From a virus: a stretch of DNA of 64,000 nucleotides. This document shows positions 51,232-61,172 of this stretch, one piece after another. The number at the start of each line of letters is the position of its first letter. Position 1 is the first letter of the stretch. The position numbers were made by a program, and so were the translations under genes. Location of the stretch: positions 1-64,000 of IMG/VR virus record IMGVR_UViG_3300047510_001668, one strand, 5' to 3'. The notes beneath the pieces are model-generated. The model searched no databases. It saw nothing but the letters and a program-made list of their open reading frames with translations, and was not told the DNA's origin.

Positions 51232-52656
51232 TTACTTATTGCAATTGCACGTATTATTTTCTACTTTTGTATTTAGTTCCTTGATAGCCTCAATTAATAG
51301 TGCAATCACTTTATCATATCGAACAGCCTTGTAACCATCCCAGCGGTCCCGAACTGCCAACGGAAGAACAACTTCCACTTCTTGTGCCACCAATCCCACG
51401 TCATTTCCTGTGAATCCGTGAACTGATTCTAACTCAGGCTTCCAGGTGTAGGTGACACCATTCATAGCCAACACTTTGGTTAATGCGTCTGTGATGTTGG
51501 TGATGTTGTCCTTCAATCGTGAGTCTGATGTGGAAAATGCCACCACATCACCTGCAGCATCAATTCTTCCATTAGTGCCACTTGGTGTGATGCCAGTACC
51601 AACAGCTAACCCTGTACCTGAAACGTGAACTGCACCATACACGGTTAAGCGACCATTCTGGTCAATCACCATTTTCCTGTGATTGTTGTACATGTCGTTG
51701 CCTGAGATGGTTTGATTGGTGCCACCTGTTGCAGGGATGGTGTAAAATTCAATACCATTACCTCCCACAGATGACAACATCATGGAACCACCATTATTTG
51801 TCCCATCACCTATGACAGTGAAATTTCCTGTGGAAGAATCAAACCCTACATTGTAAGCAAACCCACCTTTGTAATCCATGTTGCTACCACTAGGGTCTGT
51901 TCCAAGACTTCCAAATATAGAAGATGACCCCGCTGATACCGTGGACATGAAAGCAGGGCCTGATGTCAAGGCGGCTGAGGTTGAGAAATAGGAACCTTGC
52001 ACACCACCATACAACAATGCCTTGGGTGTGGTTCCATCAGTGGAAAATGCTAGTGCATTATTGGTGCTGGACTTGATAACTAGATTGCCAGCAGAGCTGG
52101 TGTTGTTGTTCAGCACTCCAAATGTTACACCTGCATCCTTCAAGAACACATCTCCATCTTCTGCATCCAGAATGATGTCTCCTGTGGCGTCCACAGTGAA
52201 GTCTGCTGAAGCGTTCACTTGTGCAATGGTGGGTGTTGTGAGAGTTGGGCTGTTGGCAAACACCACACTGCCTGTACCTGTTTCATCTGTGATGGCAGCT
52301 GCCAATTGTGCAGATGTGGCAACCAATGTGTTGCTACTCAAATTGATGGTCTTGTTGGTGAAGGTTTCACTTCCTGACAATGAAGCCAGTTGCAATGCCA
52401 CAGTGCCATTGTAGAACTTCAAGGTGTTGGAATTGTTCCAAACGTCACCTGCCACAGGGGAGGTGGGATTGGTGGCAGATGATGGAAAATTCACACTGGC
52501 ATTGGCCGCGACCGGTGTGTCCAATGTCAACTTGCCCGTCATCGGGATGGTTCCATCCCGTTCTATCTTTTCTGTGTTCAAGTTGGTGAAGTTGGCATCC
52601 ACCTGTGCATTTGTGAGTGGGCCGCCATTCGTTGCTCTGAGTGTAATTGATGCCAT
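51232..52656 (-). CDS. tail fibre with S74 chaperone
   Basis: This 474-aa protein starts MASITLRATNGGPLTNAQVD then ANFTNLNTEK, a standard phage fibre start. A beta-rich body has repeated 'LTTPTIAQVNASADFTVDAT' and 'GNLVIKSSTNNALAFSTDGT' elements. The S74 domain follows (STSDSRLKDNITNITDALTK, DVGLVAQEVEVVLPLAV), then a coiled coil ending in a Cys cluster (NNTCNCNK). It is the shortest of the five S74 fibres and lies next to the baseplate genes, so it may be the fibre closest to the baseplate. It precedes the mucin-like gene by 12 nt. Confidence 0.85.
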   Translation of the reverse strand: MASITLRATNGGPLTNAQVDANFTNLNTEKIERDGTIPMTGKLTLDTPVAANASVNFPSSATNPTSPVAGDVWNNSNTLKFYNGTVALQLASLSGSETFTNKTINLSSNTLVATSAQLAAAITDETGTGSVVFANSPTLTTPTIAQVNASADFTVDATGDIILDAEDGDVFLKDAGVTFGVLNNNTSSAGNLVIKSSTNNALAFSTDGTTPKALLYGGVQGSYFSTSAALTSGPAFMSTVSAGSSSIFGSLGTDPSGSNMDYKGGFAYNVGFDSSTGNFTVIGDGTNNGGSMMLSSVGGNGIEFYTIPATGGTNQTISGNDMYNNHRKMVIDQNGRLTVYGAVHVSGTGLAVGTGITPSGTNGRIDAAGDVVAFSTSDSRLKDNITNITDALTKVLAMNGVTYTWKPELESVHGFTGNDVGLVAQEVEVVLPLAVRDRWDGYKAVRYDKVIALLIEAIKELNTKVENNTCNCNK

Positions 52657-52659
52657 TTC

Positions 52660-52857
52660 TTATACCTTAGTAAGAATTTGTTGTAACATATCTTTGATTT
52701 CCATCAGTTCATGCTTGATGTTGTTCACATCCTGTTCCATGTCCTGAATCTTTTGCATTTGTTGTTTTTTTGCCTTGTGGGCACGTATTGCATTGTCATC
52801 TGTGTTCAACAACGCAGATGTTTTTGGGTCACGAAGAAACGTTTCAGAGTATTTCAT
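52660..52857 (-). CDS. 65-aa coiled-coil protein
   Basis: This small protein reads MKYSETFLRDPKTSALLNTD then a highly helical second half (KKQQMQKIQDMEQDVNNIKH and ELMEIKDMLQQILTKV). The heptad pattern is clear. It overlaps the stop of the 799-aa gene as TAATG and ends 3 nt before the S74 fibre gene. Possible chaperone or joint for the fibre. No family recognised. Confidence 0.6.
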   Translation of the reverse strand: MKYSETFLRDPKTSALLNTDDNAIRAHKAKKQQMQKIQDMEQDVNNIKHELMEIKDMLQQILTKV

Positions 52858-55256
52858 TATGATTGTAGAGCTATCACGCCCATGTTGAACACAGAAGGCA
52901 CAACAGCTGGGTTGGAAGTAATCATGGCAATTTTCACGGCAAATGTTTTGAATGTGCTGTATGTGGATGTACCATCCAATGACTTGTATTGGAAGATGGA
53001 AGGTGAAGAACTATTCAAGCCACCCACTGCCGTGTTTTCATCATTGGCATTCTTTCTCAACACATACTGCCAGTTGGCAAATCCCACGTTGGAGCTGGCA
53101 CGTTCCTTTCTCATCAATGTCCAAACACGTCCTGCCATGCCATTGGTGTCAGCAGCACTCAACAACTTCACATACACACGAACATCTGTTTCAGGGGGAA
53201 TGTCAGCATTCAAGTACACGATGATGTCATCAGCATCTTGATTGTTGGCAAGTTCCACGGTCTTGGTGATGTATTGTCCCACACGAATGGTGGCTTCAGA
53301 AGATGCCACGTTGTCAGCCTTGATGGTTTCACCCACGCTGATGGCCTTGGTGCATTCATCATATAGTTGGAGTGAGGTGTTGCTCAACACACCGTTCACC
53401 ACACCCAACACTTCATCATCATCATTTCGAATCACTGACCCCACCACGACATCTGCTATATAGGTGGATAAGGTGCCTGTGATGATGTTGGAAGATGTGC
53501 TAGTGGTGGCTGTACCAGCCAGTTCATCCGTCAAGGCATCCACGTAGTTTTCCAACAATGTCACATTGGTTTTCTCCACATCAATCATAGGAGAGATGTT
53601 ATCTGTGGTTGCCGTGACTGTGGCTTGTAACATCAAGGTGCCTTCAGTGCTTGGATTCAAGGCAGGAACCAAGGTGCTTTGTTCATCTGAATAGGAGTAC
53701 AGCTTTCTTTCACCACGTGTCACAGCAGAAATTTCTGGGAGTGCTTGATATGTGGTGTCCACACCCGTGGTGTCAAACAACTTGTAATCCCAAGCCACAT
53801 CAGTGGTTTTGAAGTTCAAATAGGATAATCCAGGTGCAATCACGTGAACTACGTTACTGTTCAATGTGATGGTGGTGGTGTTTTTCAGATACACACGGCC
53901 TGCCGCCACAGCCACAGCGGCGTTGGCAGTCAACACCAAACTGGTGTCGTTGGTGATGGTGGAGATGGTGCCAATTGTGGTGCCAGAAGAATTCACCAAC
54001 AGATTGCCTGCAGCCAGTTCTGAGGTGAAGCTGGTGCCGGAACCTGTGACTGTGGTGCTACCTGTGGTGCAAGTGATGGTGCCTGCCAGAGGTTCACTTA
54101 AAATCACCACGGTGTCACCTGCACTGGTCACACCTTCAAAATCACCCGAGGTGACCAACACTTCTGCCACAGAGGTGGTGTCATTGAAATACAATACTTC
54201 ACCTTGTGCTGTGGTGGCATCGACTGACGTTTTTCTCACCAGGATGTCACCTGGCATCAATGTTTCTGTGGAAGGCACTGTGATGTAATCCACTTTCTTG
54301 TTCTTCAGTTCTGCTGTACCTGTCACTGTGTAATCAAATTCTGCTGTGTATAGTGTGAACTTGATGTCACGGTCTGTGTACGACACCCAACTGGAGTTGT
54401 TGTTGGCGATGAACAATGTGCCAATGTTAGGCTGTCTGTCCACGATGGTGGTACCACCCACCACTTGACTTCCCAAACGACCCACCCAGACTTCATAGTT
54501 GTTGTTATCACCTGCAGGAATCAACACAAAAGCATATTCTGTGTTGTTCTTCAGATAGACAGGAGCAGGGAACAAGAACACGGTGGGTGTTGAAGCATCA
54601 TCAGAAGGATTCACATCCTTGGGATGTAGCGTGACTGAAGAATATGGTAGAATGCTGTCTCCAGGAAATCCATCCACAACTTCACGAATTTGTAGTGTGA
54701 TGGGAGCATTATCTGCTGCTGTAGATGACGAACTCAAAGATTCAGGACGAGTCTTGAAATACACATCCATCTTGGTGAGTGCCACACCATGAGGATTGTT
54801 TTGCACCAGGAAGGTTTGAGCGATGGGATCCTTGTAGGAGATGCCAAAGGTTTGTCTGGCTGTGATGGGGTCCTGAACCGTTTGAAAACGACCCACAGTA
54901 AGATTGGGTTGTTGTGTGCTGATGATGTTGCTGGAGTCATAGATGCCAGACTTGTTGGTGACAAATGATACCACTGCATTGGCATCAGCATTAGTGGTAT
55001 CTCCTGTGGAATCATTGGTCAACACAAAGAGATTGTTGCCTGTCAGGAATGTGCCAGAAGGAATTCTGAATTGACCCGTGAGTTCACCATTCACATTGGT
55101 TACTAACGGTTGATTGTACTCCACATCAGAATTCATTTTACAATATTCCGAGACATCCTGATTATCAAAGAAAGGATACACCCGTGTGAAGGGCTTCAAT
55201 CCTTTGGCAGTGAAATCAACAACGCTGCCTCGAATATAAGGTATAATAGTTGACAT
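52857..55256 (-). CDS. large baseplate/fibre-network structural protein
   Basis: This 799-aa protein starts MSTIIPYIRGSVVDFTAKGL then KPFTRVYPFFDNQDVSEYC, a start seen in marine T4-like structural proteins downstream of DUF4815 proteins. It continues with QTFLVQNNPHGVALTKMDVY, ITLQIREVVDGFPG and NNTEYAFVLIPAGDNNNYEV, all beta-rich and resembling carbohydrate-module folds. ARVWTL-type sequence near the end (AGRVWTLMRKERASSNVGF) and YSTFKTFAVKIAM close the protein. In related phages such proteins belong to the outer baseplate and may replace T4 gp10/gp11-type proteins. It follows the 1343-aa DUF4815 gene by 19 nt. Confidence 0.65.
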   Translation of the reverse strand: MSTIIPYIRGSVVDFTAKGLKPFTRVYPFFDNQDVSEYCKMNSDVEYNQPLVTNVNGELTGQFRIPSGTFLTGNNLFVLTNDSTGDTTNADANAVVSFVTNKSGIYDSSNIISTQQPNLTVGRFQTVQDPITARQTFGISYKDPIAQTFLVQNNPHGVALTKMDVYFKTRPESLSSSSTAADNAPITLQIREVVDGFPGDSILPYSSVTLHPKDVNPSDDASTPTVFLFPAPVYLKNNTEYAFVLIPAGDNNNYEVWVGRLGSQVVGGTTIVDRQPNIGTLFIANNNSSWVSYTDRDIKFTLYTAEFDYTVTGTAELKNKKVDYITVPSTETLMPGDILVRKTSVDATTAQGEVLYFNDTTSVAEVLVTSGDFEGVTSAGDTVVILSEPLAGTITCTTGSTTVTGSGTSFTSELAAGNLLVNSSGTTIGTISTITNDTSLVLTANAAVAVAAGRVYLKNTTTITLNSNVVHVIAPGLSYLNFKTTDVAWDYKLFDTTGVDTTYQALPEISAVTRGERKLYSYSDEQSTLVPALNPSTEGTLMLQATVTATTDNISPMIDVEKTNVTLLENYVDALTDELAGTATTSTSSNIITGTLSTYIADVVVGSVIRNDDDEVLGVVNGVLSNTSLQLYDECTKAISVGETIKADNVASSEATIRVGQYITKTVELANNQDADDIIVYLNADIPPETDVRVYVKLLSAADTNGMAGRVWTLMRKERASSNVGFANWQYVLRKNANDENTAVGGLNSSSPSIFQYKSLDGTSTYSTFKTFAVKIAMITSNPAVVPSVFNMGVIALQS

Positions 55257-55275
55257 TATTTGCTAGGCTCCTGGA

Positions 55276-58200
55276 TTATATCAATGTGTTGGTGTAGACT
55301 GGTTCATACGCACCGGTGCTTGGATTATAATTGTACTGAAGACCTGAGCTGCCACCACCATAAGTACCGCCGCTGCTCGTACCACCATCTCCAGTGCCAG
55401 TTGTGGTTCCTGTGGTACTAGTGGTTCCTGATGTGGCAGGAGCTGCAGCCCTTGGTGGAGCAACTACAGATGCAAACCATGATGTGGCGCCTGTGGTTGG
55501 TAGAGTGAAGCTATCTCCTTCAGGTGAGTTTTCTTCATCGAACCAAGGATCTGAAAGAGGTGATAGTTCCACAGTTCCTTCATATGTGAACAACAACTTG
55601 TTTGTAGTATTTATTGACTCGGACGCATAAGGATTTTCAGCATACACAGCTTGTGTGTATGGCAAGGTCACTAGATTGCCTGCTGAAGCTGACACCACGG
55701 CATCTGGACGAAGAATCAATGGCAGAGATGCTGCCAACATGTTGGTCACAGATGATATGTTGGATGGGATGGTGCCTGTGACAGGATCCCCTTCTGAGGT
55801 CAAACTGGTGATGGTGTTTCCTCCTGCAAATGTGCCCGTGACATCTTCCAGATACAACCGAACCCATGTGTAGTTGGTGGTGGTGTCTGTGGCCAACACC
55901 ACTACGTGTTTGATGGTACCTGTGGCAGTTGAGGATGAGGTGGCAGTTTGACCCACTTCATATTCATAGGCGCCGCCAGTTTGTTCCACCACGATGAACA
56001 CATCCTTGGATGTTCGTACCAAATTGGTCAACCCAGCCACATCAAACTTGGCGTTCACAGGCTTCAATGTGGGTTGTAGGATGCCATTGAAAATGGCGCA
56101 ACTGTAGTTGGGGTCATCCACGTCACCACGGCTATGGTCCAGGAAGTCATCCACCAGAATACCATTCTTGGGACGTTCAGCGCCTGCTGATGTGGTGATG
56201 GTGTCATTCAACAACCGTTGTTCCAGGAATGACAGTTCCGTGTACTTCCGTAAATCCTTGACATCTTCAGCAATGGTGTTGATGTCACGCATCGTGAATC
56301 GACGATTTTCCACAGGTGTTGCCACGGCAGCAAATTCTTTTCTGCTCAATGACCGTGCCACTTTAGGTGATGCGGCGGGGAAGGGAGGAATGAACACAGT
56401 ACCTAATGTCATGGCATTACCAGGCTGCGGACGTGCCACTGGTGTTGGGTCAGGAATACCTGTCATCACTTCAAATTCACCTTCCACGTTCAAGATGACT
56501 CTATCCACACGACCCAGATTGTATTGATAGTCTGTGGTGAATTCTTCTTGAGCATGTGGGATGTAGATGCCAGCCAAGAAGGATTTGTTGGCTTCTGTAT
56601 ACACCACAGGATTCATGATGGTGGTGCCAGTGGATGTTGTGATGCCAGAAATTTCATTCACAGTGCCCCGGAAATCCAGCACGTCACGAAGCTCATACTC
56701 CACACCATTAGGTGTTTTGTACTTGGGCATTTCTGTCCATTCAATTTGTGCAGATGAAGCTGCTGTTCCTTGTGCAGGTAGAGGATAACTGTCCACGGTG
56801 AAATACCCACCTAACGAAGCACTGTTGCTATGTTCAAAATAATCAAAGTCAACCACTAAACGCTTGTTGTTGGTGGCATGAGACAAATCAAATGTTTCAT
56901 CCGTCTTTTTGCTGATGGATGACAGTTCGTAGAATGAATTGGTTTGACCGGTGTTCAATTCAAACACACTAGTGGAGTCTGTTGCAATGCTTGTGAATGC
57001 TGTGGTGTTGGACCCAGACAAAACAGAGTTGATTTTGATGACATCATATTGACCCAATGACAAAGAACCATCTAGTGTTTTAGTAGTTGGATTGAAACTT
57101 GGGTGTGTGATACGAACTGTACCACCAGATGCCAAACTGGAAGCAGCAGTAGCAGAGCTGGCAAATGTCACAGTGCCAGTACCTGTGTTGATAGTCCCAA
57201 TGGTACCAATAAGTGTATATACACCATCCGCATCACTGTCATGATACACTTTATCACCAACAGACATGTCATCTGAAGCAATAGAAGCTATAGTGAATGT
57301 TGTAGAGGAGCCAGAAGTGATGGTGGAAGTCGTGGTGAAGTCTTTGGAAATCTGCAACTTCAACTTACGATTTTTACGTAACGTCTTGGTCTTGGGAGAA
57401 GTATCTGTCTTTCTTACTGAGACATACGCAGTTACACCTATGCCACTATCTAAGGTGGTTGCACCATCCGTGTAAATGTCAATCGTCATGGATGTAGAAG
57501 TTAGTGCTGTGATGGCACCTGAAGAAGCTGTTGCTGATGCAGCCAAAGGAATTATTTGCCCCTTTTCATAAATGAATGTGCCGCCGCTATGTGTAGCATC
57601 TGCATTGGCCACCAAAATAACTTCATTGTTTCTTGCTGTTGTGGTGTTAGATGTGAAAGCAAATGTTTCATTACCAGAAAGGGTGAAAGTAACCGCACCA
57701 GTATTTGAGGTTGTACCTGTCAGCATCTTACGATATACAAAATCATTGTTGTATCCTGCGCCTAAGTCCAGCGTAGAAACGTTTCTGCTAGGCAATGAAA
57801 CCAACAATGTATTGTATGATGTATCTTGTAATGTGGCTGGAGTGCTATCAATATCAGCAAAGAAGGCGGGTGCTGTGCTTGCATATATTGTAACAACATT
57901 GGAAAAATCTCCCGCTGTCATCTTGATGTCTGAAAGATACAAACGGTACTTACATGCTTCGTTACCTACAGTACCTGAGTGATATTCCAATGATAGAACT
58001 CGAGCAGTACCCAACTTAGTTCCAGCAGGTGCTGTTGTATCAGAGTTGGTGTTACCGGCAAGAGCTGCAGAATTTGCAGCTGCTGAAGCTGTTCCTGCGT
58101 ACAATTCCACTAATGTGCCAGCATTCAATGATGCCACGCCGCACACTTCCTTCACAATCACGTAGTTGCCATAAGCAGTGCTGACGTTGGCAGATTCCAC

Positions 58201-59307
58201 ATCTCGGGTTTCTGTTTCTTTGTCCACATCAAAATACTGTGTGGCATAGGTTTGATATTCATACCCCTTCACATAGGCTTTACCTGCGGACACACCCAAT
58301 GCCAACTTGGAGGCACTTCCACCATTACCTGAGGTGTACACACCACCGTTATTTCCACTCTTAAGATGTTCACGAATGGACAAGATGAATGGTGTGATGG
58401 TGTAATCACCTGATTCATCATAGGTTCTCCGTGCCAACACCTTGTTCAATTCACCGTAATCCGTCAAATCATATCGACGAGCCACACGACCTGCCACCAG
58501 TTCAAACAACACATTGAAATCATCTGCGGTCACGGCGTTGGGATCAAATGATTCCAACAACGTGGCAACCTTCAATCTATCAGCACCTGGTGCTGTGTAG
58601 TTGTAAGTGCCTGTAGCAGGATCCAACAATGTGCTGTCAGCATCTGCTCCCACGATGCTTTCCACGATGGTGACACCCACCTTCTTGGAAGGTGTGGTGC
58701 TGTAGGCTGACACCACCACAGTTTGTTCCTGATGAATCACAAATGTTCCCTTGCCGTAGATGATGCCATCTTTCAATGAGAACAATGATCCGTAACCTGT
58801 GGGCGTGACACCTGATGGTGCCACCACAAATGTGATGGTGTTGTCAGATTCCAGATACAACACAGCGTCCGCAGGGAAAGCTGTAGTGGTACCGTTGGTG
58901 CCTTGATTCAAATATTGCACATGCAATGTCTTGTAAATGGCAGACTGAGAACCACCTGTGGTCTTCTTGATGACGGCCTTCAATCCTGTGGCACTGTTCA
59001 CCAACACTTCACCTTCATAATCCGCTAGGTCAGCATTGTCAATGGCAACGCTGGCATTATCTGTGTCCAGAATCTTCACATAGGGAACCTTGGTGTTCAA
59101 GGCATAGTCACACCCTGTGATGACTGCGCCTTCTTTGAACACATGATTTCCAAAACGTTCAACCTGTTTCTGAAGGATGGTTTGAATTTGTGTTAATTCA
59201 CGAGCTTGTACAGCATATCCTGGCTTAAACAGGATACGTTGATACTGCTTGTCATCACTGAAATCATCATAATATGGATTAACATTGAGATTGAGATTGT
59301 TTGGCAT
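55276..59307 (-). CDS. DUF4815-type giant baseplate/structural protein
   Basis: This 1343-aa protein starts MPNNLNLNVNPYYDDFSDDK then QYQRILFKPGYAVQARELTQ, the hallmark of DUF4815 proteins in T4-like cyanophages. ERFGNHVFKEGAVITG and FDPNAVTADDFNVLFELVAG follow, then a repetitive beta region. The last third has QAREL-independent elements: SLSRKEFAAVATPVENRRFT, MRDINTIAEDVKDLRKYTEL and EQRLLNDT. A Gly/Ser/Thr-rich end (about 1290-1330, TSGTTSTTGTTTGTGDGGT) is disordered. DUF4815 proteins lie between gp8 and the fibres and are thought to connect baseplate to fibres. The order here agrees. Confidence 0.8.
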   Translation of the reverse strand: MPNNLNLNVNPYYDDFSDDKQYQRILFKPGYAVQARELTQIQTILQKQVERFGNHVFKEGAVITGCDYALNTKVPYVKILDTDNASVAIDNADLADYEGEVLVNSATGLKAVIKKTTGGSQSAIYKTLHVQYLNQGTNGTTTAFPADAVLYLESDNTITFVVAPSGVTPTGYGSLFSLKDGIIYGKGTFVIHQEQTVVVSAYSTTPSKKVGVTIVESIVGADADSTLLDPATGTYNYTAPGADRLKVATLLESFDPNAVTADDFNVLFELVAGRVARRYDLTDYGELNKVLARRTYDESGDYTITPFILSIREHLKSGNNGGVYTSGNGGSASKLALGVSAGKAYVKGYEYQTYATQYFDVDKETETRDVESANVSTAYGNYVIVKEVCGVASLNAGTLVELYAGTASAAANSAALAGNTNSDTTAPAGTKLGTARVLSLEYHSGTVGNEACKYRLYLSDIKMTAGDFSNVVTIYASTAPAFFADIDSTPATLQDTSYNTLLVSLPSRNVSTLDLGAGYNNDFVYRKMLTGTTSNTGAVTFTLSGNETFAFTSNTTTARNNEVILVANADATHSGGTFIYEKGQIIPLAASATASSGAITALTSTSMTIDIYTDGATTLDSGIGVTAYVSVRKTDTSPKTKTLRKNRKLKLQISKDFTTTSTITSGSSTTFTIASIASDDMSVGDKVYHDSDADGVYTLIGTIGTINTGTGTVTFASSATAASSLASGGTVRITHPSFNPTTKTLDGSLSLGQYDVIKINSVLSGSNTTAFTSIATDSTSVFELNTGQTNSFYELSSISKKTDETFDLSHATNNKRLVVDFDYFEHSNSASLGGYFTVDSYPLPAQGTAASSAQIEWTEMPKYKTPNGVEYELRDVLDFRGTVNEISGITTSTGTTIMNPVVYTEANKSFLAGIYIPHAQEEFTTDYQYNLGRVDRVILNVEGEFEVMTGIPDPTPVARPQPGNAMTLGTVFIPPFPAASPKVARSLSRKEFAAVATPVENRRFTMRDINTIAEDVKDLRKYTELSFLEQRLLNDTITTSAGAERPKNGILVDDFLDHSRGDVDDPNYSCAIFNGILQPTLKPVNAKFDVAGLTNLVRTSKDVFIVVEQTGGAYEYEVGQTATSSSTATGTIKHVVVLATDTTTNYTWVRLYLEDVTGTFAGGNTITSLTSEGDPVTGTIPSNISSVTNMLAASLPLILRPDAVVSASAGNLVTLPYTQAVYAENPYASESINTTNKLLFTYEGTVELSPLSDPWFDEENSPEGDSFTLPTTGATSWFASVVAPPRAAAPATSGTTSTTGTTTGTGDGGTSSGGTYGGGSSGLQYNYNPSTGAYEPVYTNTLI

Positions 59308-59315
59308 TGTTGTCC

Positions 59316-61139
59316 TTAGAAGCTAAAATAAAGTTTGATTTTTTCAACTTGTTCAGATTGACGAGTGACAGGATTGATGTTTTGTAGGTACACAATGTCA
59401 CCTGTGTGTGAGTCTATTTCTGGAGCTGTTACTGTGGTGAGTGTCAACGTGGTGCCTGATGGAGTGGTTTCATTGGACACCACAGACCCAGCAGCTAAAT
59501 TGATGTCATCATTGATGGGTAACAGATGTAGTGTGGTTCCACTCTTGTAGGTGACAATGAATCTTCCACCTGCTGCCGTGGTGAGAATGTCATCCATGGT
59601 GTAGGGTGTGCCACTTGGTACTGTCACCACGTAGGCAGCATTGCCTGTGTTGGATGTGAATAGTGTGCCACTTTCATATTGTTTCAGATTCTTCACCAAT
59701 CCAAATTGGCGGAAGTTGTTGTTCAAGAAGAAATCAGCTGCCACATCTTCAATGGACACCACGATGCCCACCACGTTGGCTAGGAGTTCCTTGGGAACAT
59801 CACTGCCATGCCCTCCTTGTGGAGAAATCACTGCCTGTAGTGAGGCATTGGAACCCACAGTGGGTGTCAGCGTGGCATAGGTGTAACCTGAACCTGGATT
59901 GGTGACTGTGACCGCTGTGATGACACCTGATGATATGGTAGCTGTGGCTGTGAATCCTGTGCCATCACCTGCCACGTTGATGATGGTGGCACCGCTGTAT
60001 CCTGTGCCTCCGGACACCACGTTCACGAAATCAATGGAGCCATTCTTCACGACAGCATTTGCTGCCACGTCGATGTTCAAAGGATTGGGAACATCTGAGG
60101 TTTCCAAGTTCACGATGGCAGAAGCACCTGAGCCGCCGCCTCCTGAGAAACTAATCAAGGCATATGAGTACCCTTCACCGCCGTTGGTGATAGTGATGCT
60201 GTTCACGCCGCCTGCTGCTATCGTGGCAGTGGCGGTGGCACCCACACCATCTCCCAGGATGGCAACTGAAGGTGCACTAGCATATCCTGAACCAGCACTT
60301 TGAATGGTGGCTGATGCCACCACGCCATTATGGTCGAATGCTGATGAGGTGGCTGTGAAACGAACAGGAATGTACTCGTTGGTCAAGAACTTGGCGCGGT
60401 CACCTACAGGTACTTCATACAAGAACTGCCACTTGTACCCATCAGCCAGTGTTTGAGGACCCACAGCTGTGCTGGTGGGTTGCACTGTGGATGTTGTGCC
60501 TGGTGAGTACACACACTTGTAGATGCGATAGGAGCTGTTCATCACATAGAAATCATTGGCAAGACTTTGCAACACCACATCACTGTCATAGGCGCTGTAG
60601 GTGGTACCTGTCACCCAGTTCACACGTTCAATCATCAATGCCGTGTCATTGGGTTGCACTCGTTTCACTGCCATGATGTCACGGCGTGTTTGTGCATCTG
60701 TTTCACGGGTGTCTGTGGGAGTGGGGGCTGATGCGTCATTGGTCCAGGCAGAAGTTCTACCTAGAAACACATAGTAGTAATCAGAAGGATTAGGATAGGT
60801 GTAGACATCGTATTTCACAATCACAACATTTTGGTTCAATGATGCTCCTGAGTCCAACACCACACTGGTGCCATTGGTGGCCGTGTAGGCATCTGTGGCA
60901 AGTTGTGTGCCATTCACATAAACGGCAATTCTTCCTGGCGTGTATGCCAGAGTTTGACCGTCAGAATCAGCACCTGAAAATGTGGTTTGACCCGCTGTGG
61001 CAATGTACACATACACTGTGTTGCCAGTGGGTGTCAAAGAATTCAAATCAGAAGAAACCACATTTCGTGTGTTGGTGATGTTTCTGTGAAATTCTCTGGC
61101 AAGCTCAGAGCGAAATCTGTAAGGAAGGAGTGCAGGCAT
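59316..61139 (-). CDS. 8: baseplate wedge protein gp8-like
   Basis: This 607-aa protein starts MPALLPYRFRSELAREFHRN then ITNTRNV. SDYYYVFLGRTSAWTNDASA, RRDIMAVKRVQPNDTALMIE, RVNWVTGTTYSAYDSD and YRIYKCVYSPGTTST with GYKWQFLYEVP match cyanophage gp8 baseplate wedge proteins. An extra module at about 42-110 (TTFSGADSDGQTLAYTPGRI, YVNGTQL, YTATNGTSVVLDSGA) is inserted after the N-terminus; it also occurs twice in the protein at 35601-36737. A repeated 'GSGYASAPSVAILGDGVGAT' unit at about 295-435 forms a beta-rich insertion. T4 gp8 is 334 aa, so the extra modules explain the length. Confidence 0.82.
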   Translation of the reverse strand: MPALLPYRFRSELAREFHRNITNTRNVVSSDLNSLTPTGNTVYVYIATAGQTTFSGADSDGQTLAYTPGRIAVYVNGTQLATDAYTATNGTSVVLDSGASLNQNVVIVKYDVYTYPNPSDYYYVFLGRTSAWTNDASAPTPTDTRETDAQTRRDIMAVKRVQPNDTALMIERVNWVTGTTYSAYDSDVVLQSLANDFYVMNSSYRIYKCVYSPGTTSTVQPTSTAVGPQTLADGYKWQFLYEVPVGDRAKFLTNEYIPVRFTATSSAFDHNGVVASATIQSAGSGYASAPSVAILGDGVGATATATIAAGGVNSITITNGGEGYSYALISFSGGGGSGASAIVNLETSDVPNPLNIDVAANAVVKNGSIDFVNVVSGGTGYSGATIINVAGDGTGFTATATISSGVITAVTVTNPGSGYTYATLTPTVGSNASLQAVISPQGGHGSDVPKELLANVVGIVVSIEDVAADFFLNNNFRQFGLVKNLKQYESGTLFTSNTGNAAYVVTVPSGTPYTMDDILTTAAGGRFIVTYKSGTTLHLLPINDDINLAAGSVVSNETTPSGTTLTLTTVTAPEIDSHTGDIVYLQNINPVTRQSEQVEKIKLYFSF

Positions 61140-61162
61140 GGTTTTTTAGGTTGATTTAACAA

Positions 61163-61170
61163 TATTTATA
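61163..61170 (-). promoter_or_regulatory. T4-late-type octamer TATAAATA
   Basis: The coding strand reads CGTATAAATATTG, 24 nt before the ATG at 61139 and just after the stop at 61173. It is the rightmost octamer found before a gene start. Confidence 0.55.
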
Positions 61171-61172
61171 CG

